64,000 bases of DNA from Camellia lanceoleosa (taxonomy: Eukaryota; Streptophyta; Magnoliopsida; Ericales; Theaceae). Under the pieces are notes generated by a model, which made no database searches, was not told where the DNA came from, and saw nothing but the letters and a program-made list of their open reading frames with translations. The translations under genes were made by a program, and so were the position numbers. The stretch lies in contig CM045762.1 in the NCBI GenBank assembly GCA_025200525.1, forward strand, positions 128,329,679 to 128,393,678, written 5' to 3'. Shown in pieces: positions 10,282 to 20,726 of the stretch (the first letter of the stretch is position 1; every line of letters begins with the position of its first letter).

Positions 10282-11527
10282 GGTTTGATTTTTGTAATTT
10301 TTGGAACAATTTTGCAATGTGGTCCTTGGAAATTTTGGTCTGCAAGAGATTAAGCTCTCTCTCTTCTTTTTTTTTTAATTTATAATTTTTAAGGGTTTTC
10401 TGATTGAATTGAATCCATATTTAGAACAAAGTTCATTGTTGCTGGGTAGAAATGCTTTACTGTTTGATAAACTGCATAGGAATTCATATTATGGAAACTC
10501 TGAGGAAGCCATTACTAATAACCAGTTATGTCAACAATGTTTCAGACTATGCTACATAGGCTCATCTAATTTTTTTTATTTATTTTATACACTGACAGAA
10601 TGTGAGTAATAAATTTATTCAATTCTACTACCACCATGTAAGGGCAATAAACCAAGAAAAAAATGCCAATTCAATTGCCATTTATCAAACAGTAAAGGTC
10701 TTAACTTGAGTGGTTGATATATATGTAAACATGTAATTGTATTGTATTTCTATTCATATGTATCTACCTAATACAGGCTTGTACACTAGAAGAGGTGCAA
10801 AGTTGTAGTGGATTGCCCAAATTAATAGAAATGACACTTTGCTTTACATGTAATATTGAACCTATCCCTCAGCCTTAGTTCATATCAGTTCTGTTTAACA
10901 CAGATTAATTATGACTAATATGCACGTAATTCATTTTTATGTGAATTTGTTTGATTCAATGACACTGCTAATTCTCTTAGGGATTGTCTCAGGTGTTATG
11001 TTGAGGGTTAGCTGGATATTGTGTGGATTTTATATTTGAATCTTGCTTGGCAAAATTGAAGACTGAAATGCTAGTTATAACTTTTTTTTTTATTTTTTTT
11101 TATCAATGAAACCACCTACAACTGTTAGGAAGTGTTTTGAAACATAAAAGCTTGTTTTGCAAATTGTTTTTGAAAGAAACATCATAATGTTTGCAAATAT
11201 AAAATTACACATTATGTTGATATTGGGATGGCGATGTATGTTAACAATTTTTTTGAGATGATTTATGCCAAAAAAAAGTCTAACCTTATTGGCCATAGGT
11301 ACCTAGTGTACTAAAATTTCCCCCCTTTTTGGGTTTATGTCCGTTTTATACTCCTGGAAGTTTCAAGAAACCACCTTGTTTAATTTCCACAATGAGCAAT
11401 TTTTTTGGAGAAATTCATCAAAAAGTGGAAGATTGCAAATGTCGTGTTTTTCCTTTGGTGTCTAGAAAATGTTATATAGATTTTCTGTGTTGTTTGAAAG
11501 TTATAGATACTCATTTCTCTTGAACAG
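10282..11527. other. Intergenic or intronic sequence left of the epoxidase fragment
   Basis: AT-rich sequence with poly-T runs. A 66-codon open frame at 10409-10609 has no family I recognise. The right part may be intron of the epoxidase copy, because an acceptor-like AACAG stands directly before its first recognisable exon at 11528. I searched by eye for the expected upstream exon (ending GADGIWSK) and did not find it. Confidence 0.5.
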
Positions 11528-12230
11528 GTGAGGAAAATTTTGTTTGGATTCACAGAAGCCACATATTCAGGCTACACTTATTACATTGGTATTGCAGATT
11601 TTGTGTTTGCTGATATTGAGACCATTGGGTATGTTAATATTTCATTATTTTGTTTCTTTATAGGTTTTTTTTTTTTTTTTTTTTTTAATCTTCATAGACT
11701 TCTTTATTCTGTACCTTACGTCTTGAGGGGAGAGGCTCATATTTAAAATTTCTCTTTTTGAAGGTACTGAGTATTTTTGGGACACAAACAATACTTCGTG
11801 TCTTCAGATGTTGGTACAGGAAAGATGCAGTGGCATGCATTTCACAATGAACCACTCGGTGGTATAGATGGTTCCATTGGTAGATATTCCACTGTTGATA
11901 TTTTTGTTATCTATTGTATTTATTTTTTGGATTCTAAACATGCAATTTTAACAAAGGATTGGCTATTTAGAATAATTGGCATTTGGAAAGTTTTTGTGTA
12001 AGCACTCTCAAATAGTCAGGACAAAGATATTGATGATGATAAGGATGTTCTGTATCATATTTAAATATTCTACGCTTGCGTCATGTAAAAAGCAAAGGTT
12101 ACTGAAGATATTTAAGGGTTGGTGTGATAATGTGATAGATCTGTTGCTTGCAACTAATGAAGATGCAAGTTGGATGGAGATTTTTTATCAACCTTGCAAT
12201 GCCTTTAATGTTGATTTGGGTCCTCGGCGG
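11528..12230 (+). pseudogene. ZEP: Zeaxanthin epoxidase fragment, three exons with introns
   Basis: Zeaxanthin epoxidase is the plastid FAD monooxygenase that turns zeaxanthin into violaxanthin, feeding the xanthophyll cycle and abscisic acid synthesis. Exon at 11528-11628 reads VRKILFGFTEATYSGYT, then GIADFVFADIETIG, with donor GTATGT. Exon at 11764-11879 reads VFLGHKQYFVSSDVGTGKMQ and on to GGIDG; its third codon is TGA where the family has Arg (YRVFLGHK), a nonsense change. Exon from about 12086 reads KKQRLLKIFKGWCDNVIDLL; its acceptor is not recognisable, and after LATNEDA the similarity decays and ends near 12230. Only the middle of the enzyme is present: no transit peptide, N-terminal nucleotide-binding motif or FHA domain. 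Retained introns show a DNA-level duplication, not a retrocopy. I am confident of the family, and that it is non-functional. Confidence 0.87.
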
Positions 12231-13137
12231 TAATGGGTCATTTGGTGCCTTTCACCTATCTTATAGTCATAGCTTATGTTAAATGAGTTTAGCTACTTGA
12301 TAAAAATAATAGAATAATTAAATGATTTTTTTTTCTTCTCCAACATGGTTTTGTAGGTAATGATCAGAAATCTTGGTAATTTCCTTTGATGCAAGTTCAA
12401 TGGATTCACATCTTTTTTGTCTACAAAATCATGTGAGATTTTGAAGTGCCGTCAATGTAAAAATAAAATTACTTTTTCGTATAATTCAGTGTCCCTCAAA
12501 TGTCTATTATAGTTAGAATGTTGTTTTCTTAAGGAATATTTGTGCTTGACCTTGAACTCAACAACAGTGAGCTAATAAGAACCTGTGCTGCAATTCCAAA
12601 TAAATCACTATATTCTTTGTGTAGCAGTTTGAAATTTCTGTATAGTATCAAAATTAATATCCAGTAATCTTCTATTCTTCTGGAAAAAAAAGGTTTTGGC
12701 ATCCAAGTTAGTCAATTAATGTGCTCTTTGTATCCATTTTTGTTTTGGCATCCAAGTTAATCAACTAATATGTTGATGTATATTTTTGTAGGTAGTATTG
12801 AGGGAGTGGTTGATATGATTAAGTGGGTGATATTGAGAGCTAAACTAAGATTTTTTTTTTTTCTTTAGTACTTGAATCTATTTGTATTTTGTACAAATAC
12901 TTTTAAGATGGTTGATGGATATTTATTTTGCAAGTATAGAAGTTTATATTTTGTATGCACACTTTTTTTTTTTTTTTTTTGGAAGAAGAAGAAGAAGAAA
13001 GATAATTTTGTTGAGGGAAGCGATGGAAAATAATACATGAGCATTAGAATTTTTGCAAATATCACTTTACATTTATTGTATACAATATTTGAATATATAT
13101 ATATATATGAGAATATAGGTTGCTAAAACATTGTAGG
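12231..13137. other. Intergenic, AT-rich
   Basis: No gene seen. It contains a short direct repeat (GTTTTGGCATCCAAGTTA at about 12693 and 12752), a poly-T run at about 12962-12980 followed by GAAGAA repeats, and a TA run near 13095-13108. Confidence 0.6.

Positions 13138-13193
<56 letters not shown>
13138..13193 (+). repeat. (ATT)n microsatellite
   Basis: About 18 uninterrupted ATT/TTA units. It abuts the CACTA-like fragment that follows. Confidence 0.95.
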
Positions 13194-13194
13194 T

Positions 13195-13461
13195 TGCGAT
13201 GGTAACAAGATGGTAGCTAATACAATGTAGTCATTTTTCAATTTTTTTTGCGACAGCAAAACATTAGTCGTCATAAGTAGATTATGCGGTCGCAAATAGT
13301 TTGCAACTGTTGTTTTGCAGTCGCAAAAAGTATTTGCCACCCCTACATTCGCGACCCTCATTTGCCATTGCATGGGCCGTCGCAAAAGGTCTTTTGTGAC
13401 TATTTTTTTATTATTTGTGACGGTTTGTAGCGGTCACAAAAAGTATTTTTTTTAGTAATGG
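13195..13461. mobile_element. Fragment with CACTA-type subterminal repeats
   Basis: Repeated phrases of the type TTTGCGACNGC and GTCGCAAAAAGTATTT in both orientations match the subterminal repeats of the CACTA-type element at 15390-17942 (GACGGCAAAT, CCGTCGCAAA). A clean CACTA terminus is not visible; the right edge reads TTTTTTTTAGTAATGG, which may be a decayed end. I see no target duplication. Confidence 0.5.
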
Positions 13462-13528
13462 TGGTGCAAGCAATGAAGCTTATAGTAAGATTGGTGGTTG
13501 TCTTCCACCACAATCTAACCCTTATAAT

Positions 13529-14073
13529 TAGGAATGGCAACGGGCGGGCGCGGGGGTGGGGCCAGGGATTACACTCCCCGTCCCCAATCCCTGAAGGTAC
13601 AAAATTCTCCGTCCCTGCCCTCGATCCCAGGCGGGGAACCCATCACCCCCCCTCCCACCCCTTAACAGGGATCAAGTTTCCCCGACCCTAAAAAATCCCG
13701 AACCCTTTTTTTTTTTGTTTTGAAAACTGCTTTGAAGCTCTATGGAGAATCAAAAAGCACAGATCAGCATGGCGAAAGAGAGAGATCAACAGCAACAAAT
13801 CGTCATCATCATAGATCATCATCAACAACATATCAACAAAAAACAACAACAGATCATTATCATCATAGATGTCATAGATCTAAGCTAAAATCTATAATAT
13901 GTATATATATATATATATGTATATAACACACAGAGAAAGAGAGATGAATAGAGAGATGGAAACAGTCGGGAGGAGTCAGTAAAGAAGCAGAGGAAGGCAG
14001 TGGAGGAGATTGGCAAATGAGTCAGTAGAGAAGCGGCGCTGTGAAGAGGATAAGGGTCATGAGGTCCATGGCG

Positions 14074-14126
<53 letters not shown>

Positions 14127-14272
14127 TCTCCTCCACATTTTTTTCACGCGAAGCTCTCTCTCATCACCAAAAATGGTGATTAGAGCACTATCGTTGTCGT
14201 CAAGACAGTGATCTACGGTAAGGAATTGAAATCAGTGAGATATCAAAGAAAGAGTGAGAGAGAGTAGAGGGA

Positions 14273-14304
<32 letters not shown>

Positions 14305-14570
14305 TGTGTGTGTGTGTGTGTGTGTGTGTGATAGAGGGATATATGAATGGATAGAGGGGTATAATAGTAATTTCAATTCAAAAAAAGGGGACAGAGACGA
14401 GAACGGGCCGAGGCTGGGAAACGTATCACCGTCCCCGGCTCGAATATTGTCGGGGATTCATTTTCGAATACCATCCCTGACCCATTAGGGGTATTTTTTG
14501 GAAAAAAACCATTCTAATCGGGGTCGGGAGACCGAGTCCCCGTCGAGCCGAGTTCAAATTGCCATCCCTA
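13529..14570. mobile_element. Non-autonomous hAT-type DNA transposon
   Basis: 1,042 bp with terminal inverted repeats TAGGAATGGCAA (13529) and TTGCCATCCCTA (ending 14570), one mismatch in twelve. Flanks are CTTATAAT (13521-13528) and CTCATAAT (14571-14578): an 8 bp duplication with one change, as expected of the hAT superfamily. Both subterminal regions are GC-rich (GGGCGGGCGCGGGG near 13545; CCCCGTCGAGCC near 14539) against an AT-rich interior with CAT/CAA repeats, TA and CT/GA/TG microsatellites (14078-14121, 14272-14329). No transposase is encoded, so it depends on a partner. Short ORFs inside are repeat translations. Confidence 0.8.
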
Positions 14571-14578
14571 CTCATAAT

Positions 14579-15386
14579 AGAGGTTGCTCCAAATATTATC
14601 ATTGTAGGGCTGATTCATGATCCACCAAGGTTGGCCTTGTACATAAGTGCACAAAATCACCGCTAAAAGCTCCAATTTTTTACTCATAAATAGAATAAAA
14701 TTATTCTTTTAATGCTCATTCAAATAAGGGTCTCTATTCAAGTCCAACATCCAAAGAGCCATTTCATTTACATTTAGCAAGAAAAGAATGGAATCTAAGA
14801 TTCAAGATATATAGATGAGTATTTTTTTTTTTTGAACAAATATATAGATGAGTTTCATGGAAATTTTTCATTAGATCTAGTTCATTTTTATTATGACTTT
14901 GGATTTTGTTTTTGGCTTTTTTTTTTTTTTTCTCATTATAAATTAGATTTTGCTAAACTATGAAACAAGACCAGATTTTATCTTTTTGAGTTCTTATGAT
15001 GATTTCTTCAAATCTTAATGTACGGAAGCATATTTTAGCATATAATTTAAGTAATTATATATACAAGTAAATTTTCTGTGGATGTGAGTACTTGTTATTT
15101 ACTCACAATTTTTTCAAATTTTTTTTTTTTATGAATATGTATGAAGAATCCATCATAAAAGTTTGCTTAGGAACCAAAAAGCTCATGCCGGCACTGCCCA
15201 GGTTGCATCCCACTTTTTGATCAAGTTGACATTTTGACATTAGTTGATCTCATTTTTCATATCAAGTAAAATGGACAGAAGGTTCATACCATAACTCAAC
15301 TTTTGGAAAACATTTGATGAATGATAAGTATTTTGAAAGTTGTGAGATGTTCATACAAAATCAAACTAAATATAAATCAAATTAAG
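14579..15386. other. Intergenic, AT-rich, with a tiny retroposon scar
   Basis: No gene seen. The notable feature is a pair of perfect 14 bp direct repeats, ATATATAGATGAGT, at 14807-14820 and 14840-14853, enclosing only a T run plus GAACAA (see finding). The rest is AT-rich unique-looking sequence with homopolymer T runs. Confidence 0.6.
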
Positions 15387-15736
15387 CCTCACTACAAAAA
15401 TTTAAGATTTTTGAGATGGCAAAATGCCGTTGCTAATACTCCCAATGCCGTCTCAAAAAACTTTTCGCGACGGCAAATGACTTTTAACAATGGCAAAGAG
15501 GGGGTCACAGAGAGGCGTAAAAAAGTTTTTTATGACAGAATTGTTGCCTTTGAGACAAAGATTTTACGTCAGCCTATAATATGTAAAAAATTGAGACCTT
15601 TTGTGACGGCACTGTTTTACCATCGCTAAAAGTTTTATTTGAGACGGCAAAAAATGTTGTCGCAAATTGTGTTTTTTTTTTTTTTTTTTTTGCAACGACA
15701 TGACCACTATCGCCAATGGTTCAAATGAAAATTTAA

Positions 15737-16331
15737 GGTATCGTTTGGTAATATTTACATTTTTGGTTTATGTTTACAAAAATTTTATAAACTGGTTTTT
15801 GTTTATTTTTAGAAAAACAAAAATTGCAAACGTGTTTGGTTTGAACAAAATATTTTTAAAAATTAAAAAACATAAACTAAAAAACATATTTGTCCAAGCC
15901 TAAAATATTTATATTTATTTTTTTGTTATTTATGACAATGGGATCATACACATTATAATTGAAAAAAAAAATTAATTGAAAAAAAAATTCATTGGAAAAA
16001 AATTAATTGAAAAAAATAATTAAAAAAATATTTGAAAAAGAATTAATTAAAATTTTAATTGAAAAAATTAATTGAAAAAAATATTTAAGAAAAAAAATTA
16101 TTTAAAAAAAATTAATAAAAAAAAATTGTTAGTCAAATTTTTAAATTTTTGTTTAAAAACCAACGTAAACTCATTTTTTGAGTTTACAATTTTTCCTCAA
16201 ATTTATAAACTGAGACAACCATTTATAAACCAAAAAAATTATCAAATAAGTCTTTATGACAGTTTTGTAAATTTTTGTAAATATAAACTGAAAACTAAAA
16301 GCTGAAAACGAAATGGTTACCAAACAGGCCC
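15737..16331. mobile_element. Tourist-like (PIF/Harbinger) MITE nested in the CACTA element
   Basis: 595 bp with imperfect inverted ends GGTATCGTTTGGTAA and TTACCAAACAGGCCC, flanked by TAA (15734-15736) and TAA (16332-16334). The 3 bp TAA-type duplication and GGSCNTGTTTGG-like ends fit Tourist MITEs. The interior is extremely A/T-rich with repeated AATTAATTGAAAAAA phrases (about 15960-16120). Its place inside the CACTA element shows it arrived later. It has no coding capacity. Confidence 0.75.
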
Positions 16332-16499
16332 TAAACAATGAATCCGTGGTCGTTGCCGATAACCTATATTTGCAACGGGGGAAGGTTGTCGTTGCCAAAA
16401 AAAAAAAAATTCATTTTTTTGCCAAAAACCTTCATGTCCATTTTGCTATGCAATGAAAGCTTGAAAGAGAGAACAACAGAAATAAGAGAGAAACAAGAG

Positions 16500-16654
16500 A
16501 TAATCAATGAGAGAAAGATATGAACGTGAGAGATATAGAGAGAGAGAGACAAAAAAGAGAGGTGAGCAAAAGAGACAGAGAGAGATAGAGAAGACAGAAA
16601 AGTGAGAAAGACAAAGAAAAGAGATGAATGACAGAAAGAGAAAAGAGATGAGCG

Positions 16655-16691
<37 letters not shown>

Positions 16692-17115
16692 CATTTCAAT
16701 TTTTGACTTTTTCTGCTTTCAACAACAATGGGCTCAGAGAAAGCGTGACTGTGATTGAGAGAAATGAACGATTGAAAGAGAAGAGAGATGAGTGAGAGAC
16801 AGACAGACAGACAAATAGAGAGAGAAAAAAAAAAGAAACAAGATAAGTGAAAGATAGACAAAGAAATAGAGAGAGAGAGAGATAGAGAGAGAGAAAGAGA
16901 GAGAGAGAAAAGAGATGAATAAGAGATATATATATAGAGAGAGAAGAAAGATGAGCAAGAGAGATAGAGAGCGAAGAGAGATGAGAGAGCCAGAGAGAAG
17001 AGTGATGAGTGAGAGAGAGAGACAAACAGAGAGAGAGAGAGAGAAAAAGAGGGAAACAAGATGAGTGAGAGATAGATAGAGAGAGAGAGAGATAGCAAAA
17101 AAAGATGAACAAGAG

Positions 17116-17146
<31 letters not shown>

Positions 17147-17221
17147 AGATGAGCAAGAGAGATAGAGAGCAGAGAGAGATGAGACAGCTAGAGAGATGAG
17201 TGATGAGTGAGATAAAGAGAT

Positions 17222-17265
<44 letters not shown>

Positions 17266-17351
17266 AAGCGAGAGATAGAGAGAGGCCCATTTCATTTTTT
17301 GACTTTTTTCTCTTTCAACAAGTGATTAAGAGAAATAAGAGATAAACGATT

Positions 17352-17387
<36 letters not shown>

Positions 17388-17560
17388 ATCAATAAATCGA
17401 GAGGGAGATCGGTAAATCGAGAAGAGAAGAGGGAGAGAGTGAGCAACGCGAGCACAGTGTGGGAGAGAGAGAGACAGACAGACAGACAAAGAGTGATGAG
17501 TGGGAGAGAGAGAAAGAGAAAAAGAAGAGAGATGAGTGAGAGAGAGAGAGGAAGATGAAA
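16500..17560 (+). repeat. About 1 kb GA-rich, nearly all-purine tract
   Basis: The + strand is almost purely A and G with (GA)n runs, GATAGA and GAGATGAGTGAGAGA variants. Internal duplication is visible: CCCATTTCA/TTTTTGACTTTTTC at about 16689 and 17285 (near 596 bp apart), and AACAAGAGATATATATAGAG-like text at 16918 and 17109. It lies inside the CACTA element. Long antisense ORFs of Ser/Leu repeats (such as 16364-17290) are by-products of the CT strand, not genes. Confidence 0.9.
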
Positions 17561-17945
17561 AATTTGGTGAAACACTACAAAATTTCAGTTTTTTGCGACA
17601 ACAACTTCTAACACCATCACATCAAAAAGTCTCACTTTTTTTTTGCGACGACACCTATTACCATCGCAAAAAATTATCTTATTTGCGACTACAGTTTATG
17701 CTATCTCAAAAAATAACTTTATTTGTGACAGCATAGGTTACCATTGCAAAAAAGGTGCATTATTTGCGACGGCAGTTGTTACCGTCGTAAAAAGTTGCTT
17801 TTTTGTGAAGGGAATGGATGCCGTCACTAAAAACCCATTTATTGGAGACGGCAAGTGGTGTGGTCACAAAAAATCACTTGTGGCGATGGTAAATGATGCC
17901 GTCGCAAATGCTTCCGTGTTATAAAGCCCCTTTCTTGTAGTGCCT

Positions 17946-18466
17946 TATGTTCCAATCAAGTAGGATCGACTACAAAAATCTTCTTTCACCATTTGATTTA
18001 TCTCATATTAGGATTCGTATCTAATGGGGATTTTTGTGTTTATTGTTAGGTTACTTAACAATTTAGTTGTATTCTCAAGTTGCTTGGTAGATTAAATCAG
18101 TAAAAAGAAAGATTTTAAATTTAGCATTCTTTTACATCATTTTACTTAATTAGAGGGCCAAAAAAATATGAATAATTAGTGTAACATTTAACCATAAGAA
18201 CTTATCAAAGGATAGGTCCTAACATAAGTTTGTTAACCCACATTAAAAATTATTTCGGAGATTAAAAGTCTTTTAAAATTATCATCTATCGTCAGATGGC
18301 TTCACCGTTATATTTAAGATGCGCAAGGGTGTAGATGGTGTGTTTAGCTGTAAGGTAGTTTTTTATTTTTTATTTTTGTTAGGTTTTTATTCTTGGCAAT
18401 CCCGTTTGACAAAACTCCCTTGAGTTGTAATTTTATTCGCTTTTTTAAAACAGTGAGGCTATGAGT
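17946..18466. other. Intergenic, no gene seen
   Basis: AT-rich sequence between the CACTA element and the next LTR remnant. No inverted repeats, ORF of interest or known motif recognised. Confidence 0.6.
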
Positions 18467-18646
18467 TGTTAGATGCGAGTCCAACCCGAATCGTGCTTTG
18501 TAGAGAAGTTTGTGGTGTTTAATTCTTTCAAGATTGCCACTTCACTGATTATGACGGGGATCAAGCTACCCGGTTAGCTCGCGGGGGTCCAGGGGGCAGC
18601 GCCCCTGAAGCAAAATGCAAAAATGCATTTAAAGTTGCATGTCTGC

Positions 18647-18800
18647 TCAAGAGGACATTTTCCCGCTCGAGCGGAGAATGCTGAGTTCCAGAAGTTTAGT
18701 TTGCCTGCAAAAATACTGGATGTTGTTTTTTCCCGCTCGAGCGGAACTTTCCGCGCTCGAGCGTAGGTTCGCTCGAGCGGCCAATCTGACGCTCGAGCGG
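18647..18800 (+). promoter_or_regulatory. CGCTCGAGCG array in the copia-like LTR
   Basis: Copies include the half-site GCTCAAGAGG (18647), CCGCTCGAGCGG (about 18663), CCGCTCGAGCGG (about 18733), GCGCTCGAGCG (about 18752), TCGCTCGAGCGG (about 18769) and ACGCTCGAGCGG (about 18789). A spacer CCAGAAGTTT...AAAATACTGG (about 18686-18720) resembles the spacer CAGAAGTTTTGC...AAAATACTGG in the solo LTR (about 38313-38343). Confidence 0.65.
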
Positions 18801-18817
18801 AGATCGTGGGACAGTTC

Positions 18818-18828
18818 TTTATAAATAT
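18818..18828 (+). promoter_or_regulatory. TATA box of the copia-like LTR
   Basis: TTTATAAATAT, a strong TATA match, lies 18 bases after the last CGCTCGAGCG copy. This supports the array being in U3, immediately upstream of transcription start. Confidence 0.6.
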
Positions 18829-19370
18829 GTGTTTCAGTCCAAATCTAGGATTATGCCTCCAGATCCTCTTCTTGGGTTCTAGGGTTTATATCTGGGGCTA
18901 TTTTGCTAGTTTTCTTTGATGTTTCATTGAGTATTCAACTCATGGTTTAAGGAGGATACATCAAAGGATTGTTTGTTCATTCTATACAAAAGAGAGAGTT
19001 GTTCTTCGGTGGATTCTGAAGAATTCGAGCCTGAAGCTTTGGTGGATTCTCGAGTGGCTCGTCGTCAAGACAATTCCGAGATGAAGATGGGGTTTGAAGA
19101 GGCACATAGGGGTTGGTTCAATTCGGGCGTGGATTCACTAGGTAATTGAGAGTACACCTGTGTAATTCATTTATATCTTCTTAGTGGATTGTTTTGTGAC
19201 TGTTGCCCGTGGTTTTTTATCACAGTTGGAGGTGCTCCAATTGTGGTTTCTCCATGTTAAAATTGTTGTGTCGATTTGTCTTGGTTGTTTGATTAGGATT
19301 GTTTTATTGCTTAAAATTGATACATAATCACAAATCATTATCTAAGGGATTTCTAGATTTTTCAATTTTT

Positions 19371-20118
19371 CAATCTTTAAAACATCATCTTTCATTCTAT
19401 GCATCCAATCTCTATAAATTTGATATTTATGAAATTTATTTATCGAGATCAAACAAATAAGATTCATATTGAATAAGAAATTATGTAAAAATAAAAATAA
19501 AAAACTGAGAAATTATTCAAAACTATGAAATTTCTCAATTCAAATCAAAACAGTGAAACTTTTTAATTACAAAACATGAGAAATTTCTCAAAACTACTAA
19601 GCTTCCACCAATTCACAATTTTTCATAGTTGACAAGAAAAAAATGGGTCAAACACCACTCAATAAGTCTCTAATATGTCATCCAATCCTTTGCTAACTTC
19701 ATCCTATGAGAAAAGACTATTAGATTCAAGCTTGTTCAGCTTATCAAGAACTTGTGGCGGCACGTGTATGGGTTTTTCTTGGTGTTGCTCATATAGGCTC
19801 TTGTATGGTGTTGATGACGAAAACAGCTGGATGGCAATATATGATACACATCGACTACCTCAATTTGATTAGGACATGATGGCCGAGGTATTCAATATGC
19901 TAGTTTACCTGAAAAACACAGCTCTCGTGATATGCACATCATGACAACATAATATGCTAGTTGTGCAATAGATGATAAGCATCAACAACTACCTCAATTC
20001 GTTTTAAGACAAGATGGGAAAGTTATTCAATATGCTAGTTCATCATAACAGCACAAATCTCACAAACCTTGCAAGATTCCAATTACCGTAGACAACTAGC
20101 AAGGTTGTTAGTGACTAA
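19371..20118. other. Intergenic with degenerate repeated RNase H-like remnants
   Basis: Mostly AT-rich sequence without a gene. At about 19830-19900 and 19968-20045 a phrase recurs (ACTACCTCAATT..., then GTTATTCAATATGCTAGTT or GTATTCAATATGCTAGTT). In one frame the second copy reads QDGKVIQYASSS, like the [12 protein letters not shown] stretch of retrotransposon RNase H. It is too degraded to assign to an element. Confidence 0.35.
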
Positions 20119-20311
20119 GGGTTGTTTGGTGCGGGTTATCTAAGCGGCTTATATCTTTTGGTGTAACTTCTGCTTATAACTTATAAAATAGAAATAACTT
20201 GACTAAGCTAAAGAAAAGTTTATTATCTAGAAATTGGGAGGAGGGTGCTTTTGACTTTCTGCTTTCTAATTATCAACTTTTAAGTTACAATAAACTGTAC
20301 CAAATAGGCCC
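20119..20311. mobile_element. Tourist-like MITE
   Basis: 193 bp with ends GGGTTGTTTGGTGCGGG and ACTGTACCAAATAGGCCC in inverted orientation, flanked by TAA (20116-20118) and TAA (20312-20314). The size, TAA duplication and GGGNNTGTTTGG-type ends fit PIF/Harbinger MITEs. No coding capacity. Confidence 0.7.
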
Positions 20312-20475
20312 TAAGGATTTTAATCGGTGAGGGACTGCCTTTTGTCAACTTGGAATGAAGGGACCAAAACAAGGTAATACACGTTCGATTTGCATTCGCA
20401 CAACATACCAATGAGTGTTTTGGTCATTTGGTTACACTTGGGACTTCACACGCTAAAAACTTGAGGTGACACTTA

Positions 20476-20556
20476 GGCCTCGTTTGAGAATTTGATTATT
20501 TTAGTTGACTTTTTAGCTATTTATTAAGATTAAAAAAAATTAGTTTGGAATGATTT

Positions 20557-20588
<32 letters not shown>

Positions 20589-20726
20589 GTGTAGTTGAAT
20601 AGATAATTGTAAGAGAAAAAGTGATTGATTGATGTGTAGGATGTAACATTTTATCTTATTGACTATTTTAACTTTTTTTCCTGTATTGGCTATTTTAGCC
20701 AAAAAAAGTTGTTCCCAAATAGGGCC
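20476..20726. mobile_element. Small Tourist-like MITE
   Basis: 251 bp with inverted ends GGCCTCGTTTGAGAA and TTCCCAAATAGGGCC, flanked by TTA (20473-20475) and TTA (20727-20729). The interior holds a poly-T run of about 24 bases. The terminal style resembles 20119-20311, though internal sequence differs. Confidence 0.68.

Larger units (their letters stand above)
15390..17942. mobile_element. CACTA-type DNA transposon, non-autonomous
   Basis: It begins CACTACAAAAATT at 15390 and ends TTTCTTGTAGTG at 17942, the inverted CACTA terminus, with the 3 bp duplication CCT at 15387-15389 and 17943-17945. Subterminal repeats of the phrase GCGACGGCA/ACCGTCGCAAA crowd both ends (15410-15720 and 17590-17915), as is typical where CACTA transposase binds. 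A second CACTACAAAATTTC at 17572 inside the right end suggests an internal terminal duplication or a second short element sharing the right end (17572-17942). The interior holds a nested MITE and a 1 kb GA tract. No transposase is present. Confidence 0.78.
18467..19370 (+). mobile_element. LTR remnant, possibly Ty1/copia type
   Basis: The start is tentatively placed at TGTTAGATGCG (18467); no matching end or target duplication could be fixed, so edges are approximate. It contains a CGCTCGAGCG array, a clear TATA box (18818), then a U5-like part with GTGGTTTTTTATCACAGTTGGAGG and TCTCCATGTTAAAATTG near 19210-19265, a phrase resembling the U5 region of plant copia LTRs. Outside the array I see no match to the chromovirus LTRs of this window. 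A truncated gypsy LTR remains possible. Confidence 0.45.

Noticed and set aside
10409..10609. A 66-codon frame as a possible upstream epoxidase exon
   Set aside because: Its residues do not match the epoxidase N-terminal region and no splice sites frame it.
16364..17290. A 308-codon antisense open frame rich in Ser and Leu
   Set aside because: It is the translation of the (CT)n strand of the GA tract; stops are absent because the repeat lacks them. No domain or start context.
18467..19370. Calling this a solo LTR with defined ends
   Set aside because: No matching 5 bp duplication was found at any plausible pair of ends; it is kept as an LTR remnant with uncertain limits.
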